Shown here: positions 1 through 9,289 of the stretch, piece after piece | Position numbering within the stretch: the stretch's first letter is position 1 | How the letters are laid out: the number at the start of each line of letters is the position of its first letter | DNA from: Neelides folsomi | Lineage: Eukaryota; Arthropoda; Collembola; Neelipleona; Neelidae | Reading direction: 5' to 3' | DNA length: 29,845 bases | NCBI GenBank assembly: GCA_034687125.1 | Contig: JAQGBZ010000579.1 | Location: 1-29,845 of the forward strand | Program-made: the position numbers and the translations under genes | Notes under the pieces: generated by a model | What the model was told of the DNA's origin: nothing | The model's database searches: none | The model's input: only the letters and a program-made list of their open reading frames with translations

Positions 1-110
1 CATGGATAATGGTTAGCTGGAGATGGGAAAATATACATTACTTCACCATGGTTAAAGCTAATATTGCATGGAAAATTTATGGTTCACCATGGTGTGCCAA
101 ACTCGTTAAT
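1..110. repeat. CCATGG-rich dispersed repeat, cut by the window edge
   Basis: This stretch has several CATGG and CACCATGG cores. Its part at about 71-109 resembles 9229-9268: both contain ATGG, then a run of A/T, then TATGGT(T/G)CACCATGGTGTG. It is therefore a second, diverged copy of the minisatellite family at 8925-9268. The true left end lies outside the window. Confidence 0.65.
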
Positions 111-848
111 CCTAGCCATCCTAATCATATTTATTAATTCTTACTTTAAACTTGATTAAATAAATTAAATCAATTTGTAACATCCAGAGGAAATTGAATA
201 ATTTTGATTAGTAAAGAGCTAAAGTGACATTTGGTGTAGATTAGGAATTGAAAGATAAGAAATCTATTTGACTAAAGGAAAAAATAATAACACATTGTTA
301 TGCAAATGAGGGAATAATTGATCAAAATTTTACTTAAGCGTAAGTTGCTATTTTAATTATGAACTATTATTTGAAATGGAGCAGAAATATACATTAGAAA
401 TAAATATTTAGATACTCCGATGCTTCTTTTAGCAAAGAATGATATGTTTAACATTAGGTTAAAACATTAGAATAGAATTGAATAGAATACATTAGTATAG
501 AATCTAAAACTCTAGTATTGTTAATATGTAAAATTTAAAACATACATTGTAAAATATTATTTACTTTTCATGAATGAAATCTGTAAAGTAAAAAATAATA
601 ATTTATTGTTCGTATATGTAAATCTGCTAGAAGTTAGACACAATATAAATTAATAAAAAAATTAAAAAATAAAGATCGAAATTGAATGGAACTCTTAATA
701 GGATTTTACCTAGAATACATTACAAAAACATCTACGTCATAAGTGATTTGAGAGAATCATGAATGACCTGACTTCCACAACTTGTTAGGTCAAGATTTTT
801 TTAAACCCAATGAGGTAAATTCCAAGAATGCTGATAACGTGTTTAGCA
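111..848. other. AT-rich intergenic stretch, no gene seen
   Basis: I see no coding exon. A short simple repeat built on GAATAGAAT lies at 469-489. At 752-786 there is a TGACCT ... AGGTCA pair (everted nuclear-receptor-like half sites), which may be chance. If the antisense exon at 849-1122 is real, this stretch would be its 3' flank. Confidence 0.5.
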
Positions 849-1122
849 TTATGTATTATCTTCTACTTCTACTTTAGTTTTGTTTCGTTCTGGTACGGCA
901 ACAACTGTTGTCTGTTCGTTTTCGTTATTTGTGCTTGTCTTCTCAGGAATTTCAATCCCAAACGAGATGAGATATTTCTTAATTTCTTTTGGGCAATTCG
1001 TCTGAATAAAATTAACAATCTTCTGGAGTTGTGTTTTTTGTTTTTCAGTACTGGACAGTTTTATTTTATTCCCAACTACATTACTTTTTATAAAATTGTA
1101 AATATAACAAAAAAATTTTATC
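849..1122 (-). CDS. possible terminal exon of an unrecognised protein (antisense to the flank of the protease gene)
   Basis: On the minus strand an open frame of about 90 codons runs from a plausible splice acceptor (TTTATAG, then G at 1122) to TAA at 849-851. The translation is hydrophilic and looks coding: a Lys/Gln/Ile-rich part containing QKIVNFIQTNCPKEIKKYL, then a Pro/Thr/Glu-rich tail ending VEVEDNT. The plus-strand reading of the same bases is an implausible Phe/Cys-rich chain, typical of the complement of a charged protein. GC content is higher than in the flanking DNA. I recognise no domain. No upstream exon is evident before the protease gene at 1253, so this could be a relic, a last exon whose partners lie farther to the right, or chance. 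Confidence 0.33.
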
Positions 1123-1252
1123 CTATAAATTAATTTGACAATATATTAGAGTTATATAAATAAATGAAAAATTTTAGTTTGAAAATTTAAAATAAATAAA
1201 TTTAAAAAAAATTATTAAAATTAAAATAAAAAAATTATATTTTTATATTAAA

Positions 1253-4141
1253 ATGGCCATTCCAAATAATTCTCATCATAATCGTTTCAATTTGTCGGTT
1301 CAAATTAGCAGTGGTATGAATTCCCTTCCGCATGAGTTTTCCTTTATGGCGAACATCCTTAAGTTTGAGAGAACCAATCACATCTGCGACGGAACAATAA
1401 TTTCAACAATGCTCGTCATCACGGCCGCCCATTGTGTGGAAAGAAAGAACGGGAATTATTTAAATTACCTTGTCGTGGCGGGACAACACAACTCGATCGT
1501 TGACAAAAATGTGGAGCAGAAAAGAAAAATTTCCAAAATTTACATTCATCCAAATTACAAACCTGGGAACAAAAAGAATTCACCGTTTGACATTGCAGTC
1601 ATTGTGTTGAATGAACCGCTAAAATTCAATCAGAATGTAAATTGTATAAATCCTTTAACAAATGCATTGAATGCGTCTTTAGGTAAACTATTATTTTTTA
1701 AATATTATTAAAAATTATAATTAATTAAATGTAAATTTTGATTGATTTAAAGTTATAATTACTTTATTTTACTTTGTTAATTGTTCAATATTATTTTAAA
1801 AAGGAACGTTTGGAACAATTGTTGGTTGGGGTGAAGTTGGAAGAGATAAAACGTCGCCGTTATTGAAAAAAGCTCATATTGAATTAATGAACAGAAAAAT
1901 GTGTAATTCCTTCCTTAGCCTCATTCCCGGAAATGGGTTTTTCAACATGTATGACAGCATTATTTGTAGCTCAAAAAACTCAAAATCAATTTGTTCGGGT
2001 GACTCCGGCGGACCTTTGATTTGCAAAAGTAACTATTTTAAATGTTATAATAATAAGATAATATAAAACAAGTTTTTAATATACTGACAAAACAGTAAAT
2101 TATCATTTTAATTATATATTTTTATACATTTAGACAATTTCGGTCACAATTCGTTATGCGGTATTTCAGCATTTAATCCAGACTCCTGCGGGCAAGGCTC
2201 TGAAGTTGAAAGTTACTTCACATCCGTTCCATATTTTTATTCATGGATTAAACATTATCCTATGAGGTCTATAATTTTAAAATATATTTTTTTATCAATT
2301 TTGAAAAAAATAATAAAATTTTAGCGACATGGAGATTTTGCGAAGAAACGGGGAAAGCGGAGATTCCACAGTAACATGTGGAGACAAAAAATTTTTATGC
2401 AATAACAAAAATCAAATTCCTCTTCTCTACCATTGCGACAACGAAAATGATTGCGGAGACGAATCCGATGAAATTGGCTGCTTTCCCTGCGGCGACAACG
2501 AATTCAAGGGCAAAAATGATAAATGCGTTTCAGAAGAAAAAGCTTCCAATGAGGATGCATTTTTCTCAGAGAATGGAACTCTCCTTATTAGTGACTACAA
2601 ACAAAGTAAGTACTTGTATATCTAATTCATAAATGGGTAAACAAAGTTTAGCTATTAACATTTAAAATAATATGCTTAAATATTTATTTTATTAAAGTAT
2701 GCGGAAGAAGATTTTATCCAACTTCACGTATTGTCGGAGGAAAAGAAGCCACTTATGGAAAATGGCCATGGCAGGTAACGCTTCTTTTAAATTATTATTA
2801 TTCATATTTCATGATATACTATGTATAAGATCATTTTTATTGAATATTCCAATGATTTTCGTATACCAGGTACAAATATTAAAAAGAAATATATTTTAGT
2901 GCAATAAGTGGCTCAATCTATGAAAATTTATAAGATCTATAGTGATTATCAAAATTATTGATAGATTGAGCTACTATATTGTTCTCTATTACCCCAAAAT
3001 AAATAAATTGAAGATAAATCATAAATTCTTAATATGCATGCCATAAATGTTAAAAAGTGATATGATCGATTATGGACACACAATACTTTAATTTTTAAAT
3101 TTTGGTTTATTTAGGTATCTTTAAGACAATGGAGAAATTCTACATATCTTCATAAGTGCGGTGCTGCACTTTTGAATGAAAATTGGGCCATTACAGCAGC
3201 TCATTGTGTTGAAAAGTATAAAAATAATATTTAGATTTGATCACACTTAAAAAGTTTATTATATAATTCTTCATAAATAAATTATTTTTTTTAATTGTAG
3301 GTGACATTTATTTTAAATGAATATTATTATTTATTTTAATAGGGTTCCGCCAACTGATCTTTTGTTAAGAATAGGAGAATTTGATCTTTCTGAAGACAGA
3401 GAACCTTACGGTTATGTCGAAAGGAGAGTTCAAGTTGTTGAAACACATCCACAATTCGATGCCAGAACATATGATCTCGCTTTTTTACAATTCTATGAAC
3501 CAGTTGTATTCCAACCTAACATTGTTCCGATTTGCGTTCCCAATCGTGACGAAGACTTTTTGGAAAAAACTGCTTATGTGACTGGATGGGGAAGACTTTA
3601 TGAAGGTTCAGAGCAAAATTTTAAAATCAACTAACTATAAGCTATTTTAATTAATCTTAAGTATTTAAATATACTTTATTTTAAATGTAAATAATTAAAA
3701 ATACTTTAACTATTGATTCAGATGGTCCTCTTCCTTCACGACTCCAAGAAGTTCCAGTTCCAATTATTACTAATGAAGAATGCGAACAAATGTACCGAAA
3801 GGCTGGGTACATTGAGCATATTCCCAATATCTTCATTTGTGCTGGATGGAGAGCAGGAGGAAAAGACACATGCCATGTTTGATATTCTAATTACTGATTA
3901 ATTTATTAATTGGTTTTATTATGCAATGTGTTTAATTGTTAGTAATTAAATCAATTAAATGTATTTTGTCTTTCAGGGTGACACGGGAGCTCCTTTGAGC
4001 ATTAACAGAGCTGACGACAATAGGTGGGTTCTTGGAGGAGTTATGTCATGGGGAATTGGGTGTGCTAAGCCAAATCAACCTAGTTTATTCACTAGAATAT
4101 CCGAATTCAGGGATTGGATAAACCAAATTCTTAAATTTTAA
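1253..4141 (+). CDS. two-domain S1-family serine protease with a central LDL-receptor class A module; second domain a pseudoprotease
   Basis: Nine exons join in consistent phase to 609 codons: 1253-1682, 1804-2028, 2134-2266, 2325-2605, 2698-2774, 3115-3215, 3343-3605, 3722-3876, 3977-4141 (TAA). Domain 1 has the full S1 triad: TAAHC (His60), FDIAV (Asp113), GDSGGP (Ser211). The specificity position (189 in chymotrypsin numbering) is Ser205, so it is not trypsin-like. A cysteine-rich LDLa module (about 281-315, ending DCGDESDEIGC) follows. Domain 2 starts after a standard activation site, R367 before IVGG, and keeps His412 and Asp460, but its active-site motif is GDTGAP: Thr558 replaces Ser and Ala replaces Gly. 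Domain 2 is therefore probably a non-catalytic serine protease homologue. The start at 1253 follows AAAA, but gives no signal peptide and domain 1 lacks an IVGG start, so an upstream exon may be missing. Such proteins usually act extracellularly in immunity or clotting cascades; the substrate is unknown. An AATAAA overlaps the stop codon. Confidence 0.85.
2891..3060 (+). repeat. intronic non-autonomous repeat, copy A
   Basis: This lies in the fifth intron of the protease gene (2775-3114). Positions 2946-3060 match the reverse complement of 25381-25491 at roughly 85-90 percent by eye, with a few small gaps. The left part holds an imperfect hairpin: GGCTCAATCTATGAA near 2910 pairs with TTGATAGATTGAGCT near 2958. 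It carries no coding capacity, so a MITE-like element is the likeliest reading. Confidence 0.75.
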
Positions 4142-5902
4142 ATAAATATATCGGATTGGTGTATATGTAAAAATTTAATTCTATTTATATAAAATTACAA
4201 TTATTAGTTTTCTAATGAAATAGCTAATACCTATAATATAAAATAACTAGAATATTACTCAAGTTTAAGTAGTAATTAAAAACATAAAAACTACGTATTG
4301 ATGGATGGGTCTGTGGTGAATTAAAAGTCACGTCTTTTTCAAAGGTGCTATTATTATTATAAATAGAAAATCATAATAAAGAACTTATTGTTAGTGATTT
4401 ACATTTACACTTAGTGGATTTCTTATATTATAAAGATTTTTTAAATTTGTATTTTTGTATAATATTTATATGAATAATTAAGCGAGGTTTGAATTTAAAG
4501 GGATTTATATATAATATATAGTACCTTGACCAAATTTATGTGATCATTTGTGTTCTCACATTAATAACTGTATAAATAATCAATGAATTTTTATGAAAAT
4601 TGGAGACGACATCATCAGAGCGTCAATGTTTCAAACGATAATAAAACGTTTGATCAAATCCTTTTGTTTAAAATTAGACATATTAATTAAAATGAAAAGA
4701 TTCATTCTCATTTGGGTTTATCGGGCTCTTGTTCATCAATTACTTTATATCATCAAATTTTGGTATTTGGCGATTAACATTAAGGTAATTATCATTAATT
4801 TATCTCCAATTATGCTATTTATTGTGGTTTTATATGTAAATATTGATATTAACATTAACCTAATTGAAATTAAGGACGAGCAATATAAAGGTATTAAGAG
4901 CGGCTATTTTTATATTAAAGTTCTCTAAAATCCCTTAAATTAAAAAGTTTACAATATAAACAATGTAACATAATTTCCAATTTTAAATAAATATTGAAAA
5001 TGGAAGATAAAGTTCCACTAAATTATACATATGTATATTTGTAAAAAGAAACGGTCAAATACTCAAAACTTGAAAGAGTATAAAATAGTATTGGTATAAA
5101 CAAAGTGGGTAGGGTAATGAAACTCCGTAATTCTAATAAATTACAGAAATAAAGTGCTCAAATTATAGTAAATAAAATATCCTAAATAATTTGTTTAAAA
5201 GCATGTACAAATATGCCAGTATTTTTCTGTATATATATAATTATAGAAGTTTAGAAATGAATAATTTAAATAAGAAAAGTTCATTTGACACATCAAAATC
5301 GCACGATCGATAATGTTTACAAAGTGCTTGAGTCTTAATATGGTTATTTTATTATGTAGTTGTTCTAGCGAGATTTGAAGTTTTAAGTTTATTAAGGATG
5401 AGTATTTGTGAAGGAGGTGCCATGATCCACAGAGGAGGGTGGAGATACGTGCCGTAATCCCATCAAACACAACTAAGTAAACAACATTTATATCTATGTT
5501 TATATCAAGGTACTATTGTTGATAGATCGTTATTATTGATATAAATGTATAATCCATGGTTTAATATAAACAAAAAAACTATCTTGCTTTAAGTGACTTT
5601 ATATCAGCGATTATATAACGATTATATTAATAACATTAATTTAACGTTGTTTATTGTAACTTGATATTAACATTTATTATGACTACTTAAAATAACAGCG
5701 TTTCATTGTTTTTAATTTGCTTGTAATTAGCGTTAACGTTTTAAATGGGCACAAATAGCCAACGCCATCTTTACTTAGGCGAATGAAACGTGAAGAAGGG
5801 AAAGAATATAAGATCCATGCAAGTTTACTCATGATTATTCGCAAGTGACGAGGCACCCCACATTTCATTCTTTTTTGACCAATTGATATTTAATTAATTC
5901 AA
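4142..5902. other. long AT-rich intergenic stretch without a convincing gene
   Basis: The open frames here (such as 4593-4928 on plus and 5195-5470 on minus) are low-complexity Ile/Lys/Leu-rich and match nothing I know. Positions 4523-4569 share a repeat with 29049-29095. A GC-richer island at 5390-5470 stands out from its surroundings but gives no recognisable protein. A perfect 11-bp inverted repeat, ACATTTATATC at 5484-5494 and GATATAAATGT at 5538-5548, could form a hairpin. Confidence 0.5.
4523..4569 (+). repeat. 47-bp dispersed repeat, copy 1
   Basis: Aligned without gaps to 29049-29095, 41 of 47 positions agree; the shared end reads TTCTCACATTAATAACT. Both copies are in the same orientation and lie in gene-poor DNA. 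It is probably a fragment of a longer mobile element. Confidence 0.6.
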
Positions 5903-6297
5903 ATGTTCCAAAACACTTATTCAATTATAGAATTTAAGAAAGATAAAACAATTGCTTCTGTCCCTTCTCATTGGCTTATAAAAAATAACTGAAAAACTTA
6001 TTGTCCTTGGCCTAAAACCTCAAAAATTGAAAAATATTTGAAAAGAGCCGACTCCATTCCGGACCATTCTTGGATCACATTTCTCTGCAAAGTTCTCCTT
6101 AAAAGTTTAGGTAATAATATTTATTAATTAATATTAAAAATCAGAAATGTGTACAAATATAATTTTAATATAATTAAACTTATAATGATGTAAATCTTAA
6201 ATTAGAGTCCTATGACGAAGCTAACAAGCAATTTTATCATCAACCGAGTCAGCAATTGAATCAGGAGGGGAACACCAACAACATCAAGTCATGTTGA
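5903..6297 (+). pseudogene. transposon-associated gene fragment, N-terminal module of the type found before DUF4806 domains, with an in-frame stop
   Basis: Two exons can be joined in phase: 5903-6110 (donor GTAATA) and 6206-6297 (acceptor TTAG). The start reads MFQNTYSIIEFKKDKTIA, followed by VPSHWL, CPWP, a charged helix (KTSKIEKYLKRAD), W-I-T-F and then ESYDEANKQ. This order (I/VEF - D - VPxxWL - C-WP - W - SYxxA) is the short N-terminal module I know from many arthropod transposon-derived proteins, some with a C-terminal DUF4806 domain; the family name is from memory. A TGA at 5990-5992 interrupts the first exon after residue 29, and the second exon stops 30 codons on without any downstream domain. 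It is a truncated, probably dead copy. Confidence 0.6.
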
Positions 6298-6340
6298 TTA
6301 ACTCCTCGAATCCATTCTCGACATGTCGTTCTCGCCTATA

Positions 6341-6517
6341 CATTCCCGAGTTATAACTAAACATTACGCTCCAAAACGCGACAAAACATCTCCAGCTAAC
6401 TCATGCCGTAGATAAATCAATCCAAGCTTAAACATTCCTCCGGAAACACATTTTTTGCTTATACATTCCCATCTTACAACTCATTCCGGGTATTTCATTC
6501 CCACTCTAATTCATTCC
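6341..6517. repeat. cluster of CATTCC motifs left of the MULE
   Basis: Six CATTCC motifs lie at 6341, 6433, 6464, 6482, 6496 and 6512, several preceded by TATA or TTAAA. The same core recurs once per unit in the 56-bp tandem repeat at 6820, 6876 and 6932. Clustering of one hexamer in one orientation over about 600 bp suggests a subterminal repeat region of a mobile element. Confidence 0.5.
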
Positions 6518-6784
6518 CAAAAGGTTTGGAGTAAATGTATGAAAATAGATTGGAAATAAACATTATTACCTATACGTCATGTTTATTAATATAATTTACC
6601 AAACCTTAACATGGCTTAACAGGGTTATTTTTTTATAAATAATCAAAGTATTACAATTTTAATTTGTAAATATTTAAACCTAATCTCCATTAAAGGTATA
6701 AAAGGCCAAATTTCATATCCAAAGAATTATTCTATTTGTCTTCCCTCTGGGAGGTAAATCTCTGTCAAAATTTTAATTGACTCA

Positions 6785-6966
6785 CAGTTGGGAAAAACCT
6801 TTCAGTTGTAATATATAAACATTCCTTTTCACAATCCACACAGTTGGGAAAAACCTTTCAGTTGTAATATATAAACATTCCTTTTCACAATCAATACAGT
6901 TGGAAAAAACCTTTCAGTTGTAATATATAAACATTCCTTTTCACAATCAATACAGTTAGAAAAAAG
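6785..6966. repeat. 56-bp tandem repeat, three units plus a partial fourth
   Basis: Units start at 6785, 6841 and 6897, each opening with CAGTTGG and containing TTTCAGTTGTAATATATAAA and then CATTCCTTTTCACAATC. A fourth begins at 6953 and decays after about 14 bases. The three units are nearly identical, so the array is younger than the broken transposase next to it. It lies just before the transposase remnant. Confidence 0.93.
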
Positions 6967-6976
6967 AAATCTTCAT

Positions 6977-8057
6977 TTGGGGTTTCCTGTTAATGCTAAG
7001 AATCTTGTTGAGCTTACATTGGATAAAAACAGAATAATGTTAAAAAATGCTGACGGGGAAGAAGAGAATTTCCTTTTATACGACTCAGCTAACTATCCCG
7101 AGATTTCACTACACGACAGGCGTTTAATTTTTGGCACTAAGAAAACTCTGAATTTTCTTGCTTATTCTGAAATTTGGTTTGGGGATAGTACTTTCCGAGC
7201 TGCTCCCTCTTTGTTTAAACAGTTGTACACTATCCACTCGATGAAAATGAAATTGTCTATCCATGTTTGTACATCTTAACAGCACACAGCTCAATCGAAG
7301 AATACAAAAGCGTTTTTCAGTTTTTAAACTCCATGAACAATTTAAAGTTTGACCCAAAAACATTTTTGACCGATTTTGAAATGGCATTAATTTCTGCTTT
7401 TCGAAATGAATTCACAAATTCAATTCATGGCGGCTGTTATTTTCATTTCAATCAGGCGCTGTGAAGAAAAGTCCAATCTCTTCCTGAAATGCTTAAACGT
7501 TACACTGACAATTCTGACTATGCTTTAGAAATCAAAAAATTTGCGTCACTGGCCTTCTTACCTACCGAAGACACAATTCGAGGATTCGAAATGTTGCAAA
7601 TGAGCGAATTCTATCAAACAAATGAAGAAACTCATAGTTTTATTGATTACTTTGAATCTACATGGATCGGAAAGTTACTTCCGTTTGGCACTAGACGTGG
7701 AACTAAATTTCCAATTGAACTCTGGAATTGCTACAGTTCTACAATTGAATGATTACCAAGAACCAATAATTCCATTGAATCATGGAATAATTCTTTCAAC
7801 AATTTGATCGGACTCAGGCATCTACAAATTTACCAGTTTATTGAAACATTAAAAAAGATTACAACTTCTCTCAATTGAAATCCGCTCAAAATAATGCTGG
7901 AACACCTGTAACCGAAAAAAGGTTCTACCACAAGCACAACATCGAAAGCAAAATTCTTGCAATTGTTAAAAAATACCAAGAGATTAAGGACACGAGCGAA
8001 TTTTCAATGGACAAATACCTTGGTGGGCTCGGGTATAATGTTAAATTTCAAGCTTAA
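6977..8057 (+). pseudogene. MULE transposase pseudogene
   Basis: The remnant carries the conserved core of the MULE transposase family: SEIWFGDSTFRAAPSLFKQLY (first catalytic Asp region), FLTDFEMALISAFRN (second Asp), GCYFHFNQA (the C-x2-H motif), then ALAFLP-like, YFESTWIG, PIELWNCY, LPRTNNSIESWNNSFN and a C-terminal IKKYQEI/LGGLGYNV stretch. It is broken in four places: a frameshift near 7245-7255, TGA at 7462-7464 where the family has Trp, TGA at 7750-7752, and another frameshift near 7850-7875. No N-terminal zinc-finger (FLYWCH type) exon is visible. It cannot encode an active enzyme. Confidence 0.88.
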
Positions 8058-8220
8058 ATGTGCTACTATTTAATTGGACAATATAAAGTTCTAGAGTGCT
8101 TCAATTTTTTTTATTCTTTTCGCTTTTAACTTATTGTTTTATTTTACTTATTTCTATTTATTATTTTTATAAATGCCGTATTAAATTTTAGTTTCCTCCC
8201 AGAGATTCGAGAAATACTCG

Positions 8221-8243
8221 CACATTAAGAACTTCTTAATGTG
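8221..8243. other. perfect 23-nt palindrome
   Basis: CACATTAAGAA and its exact complement TTCTTAATGTG flank a single C, giving 11-bp arms. It lies 17 bp beyond the proposed right end of the MULE. No terminator role is expected in this genome; it may be a cruciform-prone site or part of another element. Confidence 0.8.
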
Positions 8244-8900
8244 TATGGGGGCTACGGCCATTTTCATTGTTTTTGGCAGTACGTTTTATTTATTTCATCT
8301 GTCATTAATTATGATTTTGGATTTAGCCTCATCTTACGACATTTGAACTCTTGACATGAACGGATTGACTAACTAGTTTTAGTAATATGTAATATGTTCG
8401 GCACAGCAATAATAAGGCCCTGCGATGAACTGTTATGTTATCTTAATATTATGTTATAATATATTTATGTTATTTTAATTTTATGTTATAATATATTTAT
8501 GTTATTAAAAGTTTATGTTATAACAATTGTGTTAATTATTACCTATGCTATTGTGTATTATGTTATAACTTTAGACCCCCATGAATTGTCATAGAACCAT
8601 ACGTATCGGCCCTTTTAATGTATTACATACAATCGAGACCAGAAATCATTTGACGTACAAAATATAACATGTAAAAATAAAGATATTTACTAGATACTCT
8701 TTCACTCAAAGTGAGTATTGACATTTAAATGGTTTTTTGTGTAATATCTCTGTAAAATAATTTAAGATTTGTAAATATGTATATCTTATTTATATAATGG
8801 ATCGAGAAAGTAAAGAGTAAGAGGGTAAAATCCACGTAAAACACATGGATTCAATGGAATTAGATAAATTGAGATATCTTATTTAATTTGAAACTAAAAG
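8244..8900. other. AT-rich intergenic stretch
   Basis: Apart from the 16-bp repeat at 8435-8530, I see no gene or regulatory signal that can be supported. Confidence 0.5.
8435..8530. repeat. 16-bp AT-rich tandem repeat with a 32-bp higher-order period
   Basis: ATGTTAT recurs at 8435, 8451, 8467, 8483, 8499 and 8515, exactly every 16 bases. Alternate units are more alike (ATGTTATAATATATTT at 8451 and 8483 are identical), so the array evolved in part by doubling a 32-bp unit. A decayed copy may follow to 8570. Confidence 0.88.
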
Positions 8901-8924
8901 CTGATTTTTGGATTTTTGAACTCA

Positions 8925-9268
8925 CCATGGTGAAAAGTGGTGAATTGCATGGTGAAAAGTGATGAGTTCCATGGTGAGTTGGTGCACCATGGATCAAAAA
9001 TGGTACACCATGGTGAGGTTCAGCATGGAGATGGTGCACCATAGTGAGGTTCACCATGGAGATGGTGCACCATGGTGAGGTTCACCATGGAGATGGTGCA
9101 CCATGGTGAGGTTCACCATGAAGATGGTGCACCATGGTGAAGTCAGAAATACCCCAACTCGAGATAGGAAAATCAACATTAAACTTACCATGGTGAGGGA
9201 GAATTTTACATGGTGCACCATGAAATACCATGGATTTTGTATGGTGCACCATGGTGTGCAGGTTTGAG
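8925..9268. repeat. CCATGG-rich minisatellite with a 31-bp core array
   Basis: A 31-bp unit containing ATGGTGCACCATGGTGAGG then TTCACCATGGAG repeats at 9000, 9031, 9062, 9093 and 9124, flanked by looser copies from 8925 to 9268. There are about a dozen CCATGG sites in 340 bp. Each unit holds two self-complementary cores, CACCATGGTG and GGTGCACC, so either strand can fold repeatedly. His/Pro-rich open frames over it are by-products of the repeat. Confidence 0.93.
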
Positions 9269-9289
9269 GAAGTCCAGCTGTATGTATAA

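Larger units (their letters stand above)
6745..8204 (+). mobile_element. degenerate Mutator-like (MULE) DNA transposon, proposed limits
   Basis: The limits are proposed from a short inverted pair: CTCTGGGAGGTAAA at 6745-6758 and TTTCCTCCCAGAG at 8192-8204, which differ by one missing base. The pair encloses the 56-bp tandem repeats and the whole transposase remnant. I could not find a matching 8-10 bp target-site duplication, so the ends are tentative. The content is clear, the boundaries are not. Confidence 0.5.

Noticed and set aside
12..25. 14-base match GTTAGCTGGAGATG with the reverse complement near 6386-6400
   Set aside because: A match this short is expected by chance among all pairs in 30 kb, and the flanks do not align.
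828..1133. Plus-strand frame starting with a signal-peptide-like hydrophobic stretch, as a leader for the protease
   Set aside because: It is the exact complement of a more protein-like minus-strand frame, and no donor site links it in phase to 1253.
4593..4928. 111-codon plus-strand frame rich in Ile, Leu and Lys
   Set aside because: Low complexity in AT-rich DNA, no motif, no splice or polyadenylation context beyond chance.
5195..5868. Minus-strand frames at 5195-5470 and 5683-5868
   Set aside because: No recognisable domain, and no splice structure linking them; the first covers a GC-richer island but its translation matches nothing I know.
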